DNA from: Lachnospiraceae bacterium
GTDB taxonomy: Bacteria; Bacillota; Clostridia; Lachnospirales; Lachnospiraceae
Assembly: GCA_029224965.1 (NCBI GenBank)
Contig: JAQXVO010000023.1
Location: forward strand, 1 to 64,000
DNA: 64,000 bases
Direction: 5' to 3'
Below the pieces are notes generated by a model that saw only the letters and a program-made list of their open reading frames with translations, searched no databases and had not been told where the DNA came from. This document shows, in pieces, positions 47,600-57,334 of this stretch; position 1 is the stretch's first letter; every line of letters starts with the position of its first letter. The position numbers and the translations under genes were made by a program.

Positions 47600-49411
47600 T
47601 TATGCTTCAACCGCTCTCGTAGCCTTTCTCAGCCACTCCAGCTCATCACCCTCGAGGTAAGGAGAAACTTTCTCCCATACCTTCTTGTGATAGTCATTGA
47701 GTTTCTCGATATCGGACTTCTCCATTAGAGACGGATCGATGGCCTCAAGATCGATCGGCGCATAGGTCAGAGGATCGAAACGTAAGAAACGTCCGAATTC
47801 GTTCGTTTCATCTTCCACACACTCGACAATGCTTTCGATCCGGATGCCGTAGGCATTTTCGATATAGATGCCCGGCTCGTCCGATGTGATCATGCCCGGC
47901 TCGAAGACAACATTGGCATTCCGCCAGCGGATGCTCTGGGGTCCCTCATGCACATTTAAAATATAGCCCACGCCGTGGCCGGTTCCATGATTGAAGTTCT
48001 GTCTCTTGTCCCAGAAGGGTGCCCGCGCATAGGTATCCAGTGCAATACCATTGGCTCCGTAAGGGAACCTGGCATAGAGAAGCCTGAGGTTCGAAACAGC
48101 TACGGTCGTATAGTCCTCGATCATCTGCCGGCTCAGCTTGCCAAGCACGATGGTTCTGGTCACATCGGTGGTTCCGTTCATATAGGTTCCGCCGGAATCC
48201 ACCAGAAGAAAGCCCTCCGGCTTCAGCTCTGCGCAGCTTTCCTCGGTCGGTGCATAATGAGCCATGGCCGCATTGGCATTGTAGGCAGAAATCGTATCGA
48301 AGGAGAGCTCGATATAGCCCGGAATCTCGGAACGGAGATGATCCAGATGGTCGGCCGCAGAGATCTCCGTGATCTTCTGCTTTCCGATCTCCTTCTGAAG
48401 CCAGTACATGAACTTGCAGAGAGCGACCGAATCATCCAGATAGCACTTTCTGGAATTCTTAAGCTCGACCTCATTCTTGACCGCTTTCATGGCCGTGGTC
48501 GGATTGGCGCCATTCACCAGGTTTTCAGCACCTGCTGCTTTGGCGCAGGCCTCCTTCAGAGCGAAGGAAGAAGCATCCGGATCCAGGAAGACCTTACCCT
48601 CGAACTTCCAGTCAGAAAGCTCCTGGAAGAATTTCTCATAAGGATGAAGGGCAATCTCATGCTGAATAGCATAGGCCCGGAAATCCTCCGTGATCTCAGA
48701 TTCCTGGATAAAGAGATCGATGGTATCCTGGCCCAGAATCAGGTAGGACAGAGCCACCGGATTGCAATGGACATCGTCGCCCCTCATATTCAGAAGCCAC
48801 ATGATATCGTCGAGCTTTGCCATGACGAGAGCCTGGCAGCCCCGGGTTTTCAGGACATCCCGGACACGGTCTACCTTTGACTCCATGTCCTCGCCGACGG
48901 TCTCCACCGGTAAAATATAGACCGAATGCGAAGGCATGGCCGGCCTGTCGGTCCAGATCTCGTCGGCCGGAGCGAAGCTTCCGTTGACCTTGGCGCCGCA
49001 GGACTCAGCCAGCTTCTTGTAACTCTCGCCCTCGGTCACGGTAACGGCACGGCCGTCAAATCCAAGGGTCTGACCGGATTTCAGATGGTCAGTCAGGAAT
49101 TTCTCGATGGTCGGAACACCCGGCTCGCCCATTTTCATAAGCTGCCACTCGGTCCCGGCAAGCTCGCCGGCAGCGGAAATAAAGAAACGGCCATCAGTCC
49201 AGAGCCAAGCACCTTCTTTTGAAACCAGAAGATGGACATTATCGCTGGTGCAGCCGCTCAGATATTCGGTCACTTTGAAGAAATCGCTGACATATTCCGA
49301 TGCGTGATAATCCGAAGATGTGGCAAGGAAATAGTCAACCCCTGCCTTTGCCATGACCTGGCGAAGAGCGGTCAGCCGATCCTTGATATAAGACTTGTTC
49401 TCAGATGACAT
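47600..49411 (-). CDS. Xaa-Pro aminopeptidase (M24 family)
   Basis: FLLVDSGGTYMNGTTDVTRT, NHGTGHGVGYILNVHEGPQ, MITSDEPGIYIE; start trimmed to ATG at 49411 after AGAGG. Confidence 0.92.
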   Translation of the reverse strand: MSSENKSYIKDRLTALRQVMAKAGVDYFLATSSDYHASEYVSDFFKVTEYLSGCTSDNVHLLVSKEGAWLWTDGRFFISAAGELAGTEWQLMKMGEPGVPTIEKFLTDHLKSGQTLGFDGRAVTVTEGESYKKLAESCGAKVNGSFAPADEIWTDRPAMPSHSVYILPVETVGEDMESKVDRVRDVLKTRGCQALVMAKLDDIMWLLNMRGDDVHCNPVALSYLILGQDTIDLFIQESEITEDFRAYAIQHEIALHPYEKFFQELSDWKFEGKVFLDPDASSFALKEACAKAAGAENLVNGANPTTAMKAVKNEVELKNSRKCYLDDSVALCKFMYWLQKEIGKQKITEISAADHLDHLRSEIPGYIELSFDTISAYNANAAMAHYAPTEESCAELKPEGFLLVDSGGTYMNGTTDVTRTIVLGKLSRQMIEDYTTVAVSNLRLLYARFPYGANGIALDTYARAPFWDKRQNFNHGTGHGVGYILNVHEGPQSIRWRNANVVFEPGMITSDEPGIYIENAYGIRIESIVECVEDETNEFGRFLRFDPLTYAPIDLEAIDPSLMEKSDIEKLNDYHKKVWEKVSPYLEGDELEWLRKATRAVEA

Positions 49412-49522
49412 GTTGTAACCTCTTTTCTGTAAGATATTTTGAGTCAAAGCAGGAGCTGAAATCCCGGCTCTGCAGGCCGACTGGCTGATCGGTCTGTAAG
49501 CTTAAGGTTTTTCGATTCCCGC

Positions 49523-49563
49523 AAAAACAGCCTGTCTGACTGCCCTGCAGTCAAACAGGCTGT
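49523..49563 (-). terminator. Rho-independent terminator downstream of GH120
   Basis: Minus strand ACAGCCTGTTTGACTGCAGGGCAGTCAGACAGGCTGTTTTTG. Confidence 0.82.
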
Positions 49564-49615
49564 CCTGTTCAAGTATAGCACATGAAGAGGAGGACTTCAC
49601 ATGCCGTCTCAATGA

Positions 49616-51808
49616 TTATCCCAATCTGTTAAAGGGTCCCGGAAGAACGGGCTGGCTTCTCTTCTCCATCCGAAGATCCTGATCCAGAGTCAGGGGACTT
49701 CCGTCCGGCGCCTCATACTTTTCTTCCGGCTCAAAGGCCATACCAAGCTTGTCGGTATCGATCATGGGGAACTTTTCTTCCCCGGCCCAGGCCAGAATCC
49801 GATCCTTTATCTCGGCCGGAATCTGAAGATGAATCTCCTTCAGGGCCTCGTCCACCGGACTTACATTCGGATCAGCCGCAGCTTCCTCTGCCTGACCTGC
49901 CTTGAGCCCGTCTCTTTCTCCGGCATTTTCATCTTCTGCCGGATCCCTGAGATCATGATCGAGTCTGTCGTCTGTTTCCACCCGGATGGTCTCATCCGGA
50001 AGAATCAGATTCTTCTTCTCCTTCTCCCAGGCCCTGGCACCGGCCAGATAAACATTGCCCTCGGCCCAGACCGGAAGCGGACTGTAATAGCGGTCGCTGG
50101 GAGCGGATCCCATGCCGCAGTATTCATCGAATTCCTTCTTCCAGCTGTCAAGGTCCGGATAGCCGTCAAAGGGGAAGGTTCCGACAGCGATATTTCCATC
50201 GTCCCATCCGTCTTCTGCCGCAAGCTGCATTTCCCGATAGGCCGCCATGATCGGGCGGACCGGCTTCTGGACGAAGATATTGTCATAGAAACGGTCATCT
50301 CCGTGCAGACAGGTCATAAAGCCGAAAATCTCTGTCCTGTGAGGGAAATGATAGGGGGTAAACCGGGGCGAAGGCAGAGTCTTTGCCCCGTTGTCAGTTC
50401 CGATTCCGATGGAAACCAGGCTTCCTGCAATCAGATTGTGGCAGACTGCCACGCCCTGGCAGGCCAGCTTCAGAGAACGGTCCGAAAGAAGGAGATTATT
50501 GTCGATCAAAGTCGGTCCATGCGAGATCTCGACAAAGAGATCCTCACCCATACCTGCGAAGATCGCTCTTCGTTTTGCAAGAGCCTCTTTCTTCTCCTCT
50601 TCTGTCAGACCCTTTTCGGCACAGGGATCCTCATAGAAGCCGGCCAGGGTATTGTCATGGAAGACGTTCTGCGTCACCCGTGTACCCTGGGCCTGCCAGT
50701 CCAGCCAGATGCCCCGGGTGCAGTGATGAATATGATTTCTTCGGTAGATACAGTCGATGGCGGCATGCATCTTGATTCCGCCGATCTCCGCTCCTGCCAG
50801 ATTCTGCTTGTTATTAATGTGATGAATGTGGCAGTCCTCGATGATGGAAAAGGCTCCGCCCATATGGCCGACGATACCGGTCTGTCCGCAGTCGTGAATC
50901 TCACAGCGGCGGATGATATGGGATCCGACCCGGTCCCTGGACCAGCCTTCCGCCTGAGCCTGGCAGACACATTCCCTCTGGGTCTGCGTTCCGTCCTTGT
51001 ACTTCCATTTCAGCCACTTGTTGTCATTGCCTTCCTGCTGGTACTTGCCGAGCGAGATACCGGAGCACTTGGATTCGTAGATATCGCAGTCCTCGATGAT
51101 CCAGCCTTTGGACCAGTGGGGTGCAATCATACCTTCCTGATAGGCCGTCGGCGGTGCCCACTGGGTTGCAGCCTCTCGGACCGTAAAACCCGACAGGGAA
51201 ATATAGTCCAGCCCCGTAATCTCCGGTGCAAAGCAGGCGGGCCGGACGCTGATCTCAACCTCATTCCGATTGGGATCCTGGTCCCGGAAATTACAATAGA
51301 AGACGGTCTTTTCCTGGCCGACCTCGCTGTACCACTTGTAGAGAGATCCCTCCGGATCCCAGGATGCAGGGGAAACCTTTGGATGACGAACCTCATCCAG
51401 AGACTGTACTTCGTAGAGAGATTTATGATTCAGATAGACATCACCCCGGTGGGCAATGAAGCCGCCCATGAACCAGTCGCCGGAGACCAGCTCCCGGTAG
51501 GGATGAAAATCTCCAAAGATGGCATTGTCGACCTCTGCCCGCCAGACACCGTCTCCGAGAGACTCCCAGCCGGTCAGCTCTTCCGCACCGGTGATAACCG
51601 CTTTCTTGGGTTCGGCCGAACGGTAGGCAATGCGCTTTTCTTTCAGTCCTCCCCGCCTCGGACGGACATATTCCCGGTAGATACCGGGCGAAACCAGGAC
51701 TTCATCTCCCGGCTCCGCAAGATCTGCAGCCGCCTGGATGGTCCGGAAGGGTCTGCCCTTGGACCCGTCTCCCCAGGCATCTGCTTTTTGATTTACATAG
51801 ATTGTCAT
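49616..51808 (-). CDS. Beta-xylosidase, GH120-like right-handed beta-helix
   Basis: MTIYVNQKADAWGDGSKGRPFRTIQAAAD; WAPPTAYQEGMIAPHWSKGWIIEDCDIYESKCSGISLGK; EIGGIKMHAAIDCIYRRNHIHHCTRGIWLDWQAQGTRV resemble characterised GH120 enzymes (from memory). Confidence 0.82.
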   Translation of the reverse strand: MTIYVNQKADAWGDGSKGRPFRTIQAAADLAEPGDEVLVSPGIYREYVRPRRGGLKEKRIAYRSAEPKKAVITGAEELTGWESLGDGVWRAEVDNAIFGDFHPYRELVSGDWFMGGFIAHRGDVYLNHKSLYEVQSLDEVRHPKVSPASWDPEGSLYKWYSEVGQEKTVFYCNFRDQDPNRNEVEISVRPACFAPEITGLDYISLSGFTVREAATQWAPPTAYQEGMIAPHWSKGWIIEDCDIYESKCSGISLGKYQQEGNDNKWLKWKYKDGTQTQRECVCQAQAEGWSRDRVGSHIIRRCEIHDCGQTGIVGHMGGAFSIIEDCHIHHINNKQNLAGAEIGGIKMHAAIDCIYRRNHIHHCTRGIWLDWQAQGTRVTQNVFHDNTLAGFYEDPCAEKGLTEEEKKEALAKRRAIFAGMGEDLFVEISHGPTLIDNNLLLSDRSLKLACQGVAVCHNLIAGSLVSIGIGTDNGAKTLPSPRFTPYHFPHRTEIFGFMTCLHGDDRFYDNIFVQKPVRPIMAAYREMQLAAEDGWDDGNIAVGTFPFDGYPDLDSWKKEFDEYCGMGSAPSDRYYSPLPVWAEGNVYLAGARAWEKEKKNLILPDETIRVETDDRLDHDLRDPAEDENAGERDGLKAGQAEEAAADPNVSPVDEALKEIHLQIPAEIKDRILAWAGEEKFPMIDTDKLGMAFEPEEKYEAPDGSPLTLDQDLRMEKRSQPVLPGPFNRLG

Positions 51809-51981
51809 TTTCTACTCCAATCAGCTTCGATGAAAAATGAACGACAGGATACTACAGCATAAAGTAAAAAGACAAAAAATTTCAAAGCTTTTGCATATAT
51901 GCCTTGCAATAGTGATAATTCCCTTCCATTATGATTTATAATAGTTGTACATGACAAATCGTGTTTAAAGGGAGAGAAATC

Positions 51982-52902
51982 ATGAAAGCAGAAGAAACAA
52001 CTCCGGTAAGATACGTCCAGCCCGACGACTGGGACGGCTCGGACCGCCGGGTCAACGGAGACCAGGAAACGGTGAATTACCTGGGCAATTCCCATATCCG
52101 TCTCTGGTACAACAATCAGACCGAGGGCTATCCGACCCATCACCATGGCGCAGTGGAGATCATTGCCTGCCTCAAGGGCGACTATACGGTCTCCTGCCAG
52201 AATCAGGTCTATCATCTTAAGGAAAAGGATCTTCTCTTCATTCCTCCTCATATGCTCCACTGGCTCATGGGAAGCACTTCCGGAGCCCGGCTGATCATGC
52301 TTTTTGACAATACTCCTGTGACTGCCTTCGCAGATTACAAGCTGATTTCCGCACGTTTTATCAGGCCGCTCCATTTTTCTGCCAGTAAGGATCCCGTCCT
52401 TCACAACGAGATCTGGGAGGATATGAACCGGATCACAGATATCTACTTCCGCCATGAAAGCATGTGGGAGCTCAATCTCTATGCCCGGATTCTCCATATC
52501 TTCGCATCCTTCGGCCGTCAGACTCTTGCTCAGAGCAACCCCTTCCCCGGCCAGGGCAGAACCGCTGTCCAGAAAGGCTATGATCACTTCACCAAGCTTC
52601 TGACCTATCTGGAAAACAATATCCAACACTGCCTGTCTCTGGAGGAGGCCGCCGAATTTACCGGCTATTCCAAATTTCACTTCTCCCGCTTATTCAAGGA
52701 ATATATTGGCTCTACCTATTACGAGTATATCCAAAGCCTCCGCATCCGGACGGCCAAGGAACTTCTGGCAACCGATATCTCTGTGACGGAGGTTGCCTAT
52801 CAGACCGGCTTCAACGATCTCGCTTCTTTCAGCAGAGCCTTTAAGAACAACACCGGGATCACACCCACCAAATACCGGTCCCTGACCATCCGTGAGCGCT
52901 GA
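51982..52902 (+). CDS. AraC-family transcriptional regulator
   Basis: Cupin N-terminus; C-terminal HTH TGYSKFHFSRLFKEYIGSTYYEYIQSLRIRTAKELL...VAYQTGFNDLASFSRAFKNNTGITPTKYR. Confidence 0.93.
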   Translation: MKAEETTPVRYVQPDDWDGSDRRVNGDQETVNYLGNSHIRLWYNNQTEGYPTHHHGAVEIIACLKGDYTVSCQNQVYHLKEKDLLFIPPHMLHWLMGSTSGARLIMLFDNTPVTAFADYKLISARFIRPLHFSASKDPVLHNEIWEDMNRITDIYFRHESMWELNLYARILHIFASFGRQTLAQSNPFPGQGRTAVQKGYDHFTKLLTYLENNIQHCLSLEEAAEFTGYSKFHFSRLFKEYIGSTYYEYIQSLRIRTAKELLATDISVTEVAYQTGFNDLASFSRAFKNNTGITPTKYRSLTIRER

Positions 52903-52912
52903 TCCCTGTGAT

Positions 52913-53749
52913 TTATCCCTTGACAGAACCCAGGGCAACACCTGCCACGATGTACTTGGACAGGCAGAGATAGGCAATGATCAGAGGCAGAGCCGTCAGG
53001 GTCAAGCCCAGATAGACAGCTCCGTATTCCGTCTTGTAAATATCACCCCGAAGGAGAGATACCATGATCGGGAGTGTATATTTTCTCTGATCCGTCAGAA
53101 GAACCAGCGGTGTAAAAAGGTTGTTCCAGCTGGATACAAAGCTGAAGATGGCCTGGGTTGCAATGGCCGGCTTCATGATCGGCAGAACGATCCGGTTGAA
53201 GATGTAGAACTCTCTTGCACCGTCGATCCGGGCCGACTGGACGATTTCCTTACTCAGAGAGGGAACCATATACTGACGCATGTAGAAAACCATGGCCGGT
53301 GAAGCGATGGCCGGAAGGATCAGCATGGACAGATGGTTTGTCATATGGACCTTATAGACCATCTGATAGAAACCAATCATGGTGATCTGGGCCGGAATCA
53401 TCATAACCGCCAGAATAAAGCGGTAGAAAGAATCCCGGAGCTTCCAGTCATAGATCACAAGTCCGTATGCCGTCAGTGTTGAGAAATAGGTTGCCAGTGC
53501 CGTTGACAGGACAGAGATGATCAGAGAATTCATAAAGCCGACGGCCGGATTAAAGCTCTTTCCCAGAAGAACCCTGAGGTTGCTGAAGAAGTAGGTGGAA
53601 GGAACCAGGGACAGGGCATGCTGCTGAATCTGCACCGTAGACCGGGTGGAATTCACAATCATGATGACAAATGGCAGAACCGAAAGGATTGCCAGAATGA
53701 TACAGATAATGAAGATGATGGTCTTCTTCAGAGTATGTGATTTCTTCAT
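52913..53749 (-). CDS. Carbohydrate ABC transporter permease (MalG type)
   Basis: EAA-like region VQSARIDGAREFYIFNRIVLPIMKPAIAT. Confidence 0.92.
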   Translation of the reverse strand: MKKSHTLKKTIIFIICIILAILSVLPFVIMIVNSTRSTVQIQQHALSLVPSTYFFSNLRVLLGKSFNPAVGFMNSLIISVLSTALATYFSTLTAYGLVIYDWKLRDSFYRFILAVMMIPAQITMIGFYQMVYKVHMTNHLSMLILPAIASPAMVFYMRQYMVPSLSKEIVQSARIDGAREFYIFNRIVLPIMKPAIATQAIFSFVSSWNNLFTPLVLLTDQRKYTLPIMVSLLRGDIYKTEYGAVYLGLTLTALPLIIAYLCLSKYIVAGVALGSVKG

Positions 53750-54732
53750 TTCTCTGCCCCCTTTGCCTTCAGCTCGGCCTTATAGGCACGTCTCATTTCC
53801 TTTTCCATCTTCTTTTTCTGCTTTTCCATAGCTGCCTCATCACGGTCTCTTAAGAGCCAGAAGAGAACGACAGATGCCAGAACGATGATGACAAACATAA
53901 TCATCGAAGCTGCTGCAGCCCGGTTATACATATAGGCACCGGAGAAAGCCTGGTTGTAAATAAATACACCGGTCGTAAGCGTTGCATTGTCCGGTCCGCC
54001 CATCAGAAAGAGCTTTGGAATATCGAACATATTCAGTCCGCCGATCAGGCTGGTAACCAGTGTATAGAGAAGAATGGTCTTGATATTGGGCAAAGTAATC
54101 ATCCAGAAGGTCTGCCAGCCATTGGCTCCGTCGACTTCTGCTGCCTCGAAGATCTCCGGATTGATACCCAGAACGCCGGAAATCAGGATAATCATGGTAT
54201 AGCCGTACCACATCCAGGTCTGTATAAAGATGACAATGCCCTGGGCTACATTCTTGCTTACCAGGAAATTGTGGGGTTTGGCGAAAATGCCGATCCGGGT
54301 CAGGATATCATTGACCGGGCCCATGGGATAGCCAAACAGAGCATTGAACAGAATGGCAATGGTTGCTGCCGTAATAATATTGGGCATATAGAAGAGGACC
54401 TTGAATACGCCCTCCCCGGGGACCTTGAACCTGCGGTCGGTAAACCAGGATGCCAGAAGAAGCGCCAGGGTCAGCTGGGGAATAAAGTTCAGCACCCACA
54501 TCTTGATGGTGTTTTTGAAGGCCGTCTGAAATGTAGGGCTGGCCAGAATCGTCTTGAAATTAAGAAAAGGATCCTTCAGAAAGTGGATCTCAGTGGTTCC
54601 GATTCCCTTCAGATCCGTAAATCCGATGACCGCTGTATAAAGGGTCGGATATAAGGAAAAGATTAAGAATGCTATGGTAAAGGGAATGCAGAAGATATAT
54701 CCATATTTTGCATAGCGGTTATGGTGTGTCAT
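53746..54732 (-). CDS. Carbohydrate ABC transporter permease (MalF type)
   Basis: EAAEVDGANGWQTFWMITLPNIKTILLY. Confidence 0.92.
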   Translation of the reverse strand: MTHHNRYAKYGYIFCIPFTIAFLIFSLYPTLYTAVIGFTDLKGIGTTEIHFLKDPFLNFKTILASPTFQTAFKNTIKMWVLNFIPQLTLALLLASWFTDRRFKVPGEGVFKVLFYMPNIITAATIAILFNALFGYPMGPVNDILTRIGIFAKPHNFLVSKNVAQGIVIFIQTWMWYGYTMIILISGVLGINPEIFEAAEVDGANGWQTFWMITLPNIKTILLYTLVTSLIGGLNMFDIPKLFLMGGPDNATLTTGVFIYNQAFSGAYMYNRAAAASMIMFVIIVLASVVLFWLLRDRDEAAMEKQKKKMEKEMRRAYKAELKAKGAEK

Positions 54733-54764
54733 GTTTTACCTCCCCTTGAAATCTTTAGAGGGCT

Positions 54765-54789
54765 GCAGGGCAGCCAAGAGCTGCCCTGC
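54765..54789 (-). promoter_or_regulatory. Intercistronic hairpin between SBP and first permease gene
   Basis: GCAGGGCAGC-CAAGA-GCTGCCCTGC, perfect 10-bp stem. Confidence 0.75.
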
Positions 54790-54822
54790 AAAGTATGAAA
54801 AAGAAAGGGTGTAAAGTTATCT

Positions 54823-56253
54823 TTATTTTGCAGACTCAATACCCAGGTTGTCATTTACGGTCTGCTTGAAGTCCTTGATGGCCTGATCCCTGCTCTTCTG
54901 TCCGGAAGCATAGGCACGAACCTGATCTCTCCAGATCTGATTGATGGACTCATCATACTGGGTCAGATTCTTACCATTTGCATACTTGTTGGCCGGTACG
55001 AAGTAGTCGAACATGTTCTCTCCGCCAAGGAAGTCCATGGATCCGTCAGACTTGGTCATAACGGTTCCGGATGCAACGGCATCCTTGGTTCCGCCTGCGC
55101 CGTTCAGAGTTCCGTTTGCCCACTTGTACTGAAGAGAATTCTCATCGGTCTGAAGAGTGATCCAGTCGATGATATCCTTGACAGCATCCTTCTTGGCCTT
55201 GTCCATTTCCTTGTTGGCCAGGATCCATGTGCCGCCCCAGAAGAAGCCGACCGGAGAATCGCAGACAGCCCAGTCACCATAGGTGCCTTCGCCGACCTTG
55301 TCACCGCCGCAGTTCTTTGCGATCGTATAGTTGATGAGCCATGCCGGTCCGAAGAAACCGAATACAGGCTTGGGACCTGTGCCCTTCATATCTGCGAACC
55401 ATGCATCCTGCCAGTCCTGGGTTACATTGGACCAGCCCTTATCGGTCAGGTTCTTCGAGATATCCAGGAATGCCTCTCTCTTGGGATCGATCTGCAGCTT
55501 GCCGTCCTTGGTCAGCCAGCCCTCTTCAGAGCTGTTCTCAACGGCGTGCCAGATATCACCGTCGCCGGAAACAATGGCATCGCCCTTGGCTGCCAGCTTG
55601 TCTGCCGCATCCCAGAACTTGTCGAAGCTTCCGCTACCGCCGCCGATGATCTGGGAAATCTGTGCAGGGTCATCTGTTCCGAAGACATCCTTTGCGATGG
55701 ATCTCCGATAGATGAAGCAGCCGCCGGTTGCCTGATATCCCAGAGCATCCAGTTTGCCATCCGTATTGGTTCCAATATCTATGGTGTACTGAGCAATATC
55801 GGCATCTTTTGTTTCCTTGTCCACATCAATGCCCAGGTCTTCATAAGGCATTGCATATTTTTCCATATCTCCCTGTGTATACTTCAAAACAAAGGCAGCT
55901 TCTGCACAGTAGATATCCGGGCTTTCTTTTCCTCCTGCCTTCAGAGCCGAATCCAGTGCCGGCTGATAGGCACCGTCGGTTGTGGCAATAATGGTTGAAT
56001 TAACTTTATAAGGGAAATCCGGATGATCGCCGATATATTTCTTGACCATGCCGGGAACTTCATCTGTGAAAGCCCAGAGATTTAAGGTTCCCTTCTTGCC
56101 GCCGTTCTTCGGTGTAATGGTCTGACTGGTCTTCTGATCGTCCTTCTTACTGCCTGAATCCTTAGCACTGCCTCCGGATGAGCCCCCGCAGCCGACAAAC
56201 ATCGAACAGGTCATCGCCGCTGTCAAAAGCAGCGCAAGTATTTTTCTTTTCAT
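54823..56253 (-). CDS. Carbohydrate ABC transporter substrate-binding lipoprotein
   Basis: Lipobox LLTAAMTCSMFVGCGG; SBP architecture, 476 aa. Confidence 0.9.
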   Translation of the reverse strand: MKRKILALLLTAAMTCSMFVGCGGSSGGSAKDSGSKKDDQKTSQTITPKNGGKKGTLNLWAFTDEVPGMVKKYIGDHPDFPYKVNSTIIATTDGAYQPALDSALKAGGKESPDIYCAEAAFVLKYTQGDMEKYAMPYEDLGIDVDKETKDADIAQYTIDIGTNTDGKLDALGYQATGGCFIYRRSIAKDVFGTDDPAQISQIIGGGSGSFDKFWDAADKLAAKGDAIVSGDGDIWHAVENSSEEGWLTKDGKLQIDPKREAFLDISKNLTDKGWSNVTQDWQDAWFADMKGTGPKPVFGFFGPAWLINYTIAKNCGGDKVGEGTYGDWAVCDSPVGFFWGGTWILANKEMDKAKKDAVKDIIDWITLQTDENSLQYKWANGTLNGAGGTKDAVASGTVMTKSDGSMDFLGGENMFDYFVPANKYANGKNLTQYDESINQIWRDQVRAYASGQKSRDQAIKDFKQTVNDNLGIESAK

Positions 56254-56477
56254 TTGTTTCCTCCTTTTTGAACACTCCCAAATTCCCTTTCGGAGTTTCC
56301 ATATCCATACAATAACTTTCGAAAACCAGGCCTGATTCTCTCTTATTGCCTCGATATAGTCGTTATAGCATCCGACCCGTCTCTGCGTTTGACGATACTT
56401 GCGGTCAATTTAGCAAATCTTTCCATTTTGACCAATAAAGTGCCAAACTCACTTCTAATTTTGTATAATATAGACAA

Positions 56478-57179
56478 ATGAAAGCGAGATTTATTATGAA
56501 AAAGTACTTTAATCCGGACAATCCCATCCAGCGTGCCCTGGGCAGACTCCTGGATCTCATCTGTCTGAATGCTGTTTTTCTTCTGACCTGTCTCCCCATC
56601 ATTACGATCGGGGCAGCACTGACTGCCCTCTACAGTCAGACCTTAAAGATGGTAAGAAAAGAGGATACCTATCCGGTCCGAAGCTATTTCCGGGAATTTA
56701 AGGAAGACTTCTCCCGGTCCACCCTTCTCTGGCTGCCGGGCCTGGGCCTGCTTCTCTTCTTAAGTGCAGATCTCTATCTGATCTACCGGGTTCTGGATTC
56801 ATCCTGGCGGATTCTCCAGTATCCCATCTGGCTTATGATCTTTGCCGTGACCGCCATCCTTCTCTATGCCTTTCCCCTGACCGCCCGCTATCGGGAAAGC
56901 TATGGACAGACCATTCGAAATGCCCTCCGCCTGGCCTTCGGCAATCTCTTCCTCTCGATCTTCTTTGTGATCGTCCTCTTCCTGCCCCTGGATCTGGCCT
57001 TTCATAACGGAGTCGCAGCTGTATTCTTCTTCAGCCTTCTCCTCTTCTGCGGAGCTGCGGCCATTGCCTATTTCTTCTCCATATTTCTCAATCAGGTATT
57101 CGAGAAGGCCTCCCGGCCGGCGGATTCTCCTGCCAAAGCAGACAAGCGTAAATCGAAGAGCCTTAAGGAAAGTCACTGA
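56478..57179 (+). CDS. YesL-family (DUF624) membrane protein
   Basis: FNPDNPIQRALGRLLDLICLNAVFLLTCLPIITIGAALTALYSQTLKMVRKED. Confidence 0.85.
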   Translation: MKARFIMKKYFNPDNPIQRALGRLLDLICLNAVFLLTCLPIITIGAALTALYSQTLKMVRKEDTYPVRSYFREFKEDFSRSTLLWLPGLGLLLFLSADLYLIYRVLDSSWRILQYPIWLMIFAVTAILLYAFPLTARYRESYGQTIRNALRLAFGNLFLSIFFVIVLFLPLDLAFHNGVAAVFFFSLLLFCGAAAIAYFFSIFLNQVFEKASRPADSPAKADKRKSKSLKESH

Positions 57180-57268
57180 AAGAACGGATTGCAAAATATA
57201 GACCAGCCTGGCTGAAGGCCGATCCAGAACAGCTGCACAGAAACCAAAGAACCTGTTCATTTATGCGT

Positions 57269-57316
57269 AAAAAAGGACCGCTCCCTCCATGTAAATAAAT
57301 CATGGAGAGAACGGTC
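57269..57316 (-). terminator. Terminator of EF-G-like gene
   Basis: Minus strand GACCGTTCTCTCCATG-ATTTATTTA-CATGGAGGGAGCGGTCCTTTTTT. Confidence 0.82.
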
Positions 57317-57334
57317 TTCTCTTATTCTGCTATT

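Noticed and set aside
49829-51862. 677-aa plus-strand ORF
   Set aside because: Antisense to the GH120-like gene; no coherent motifs.
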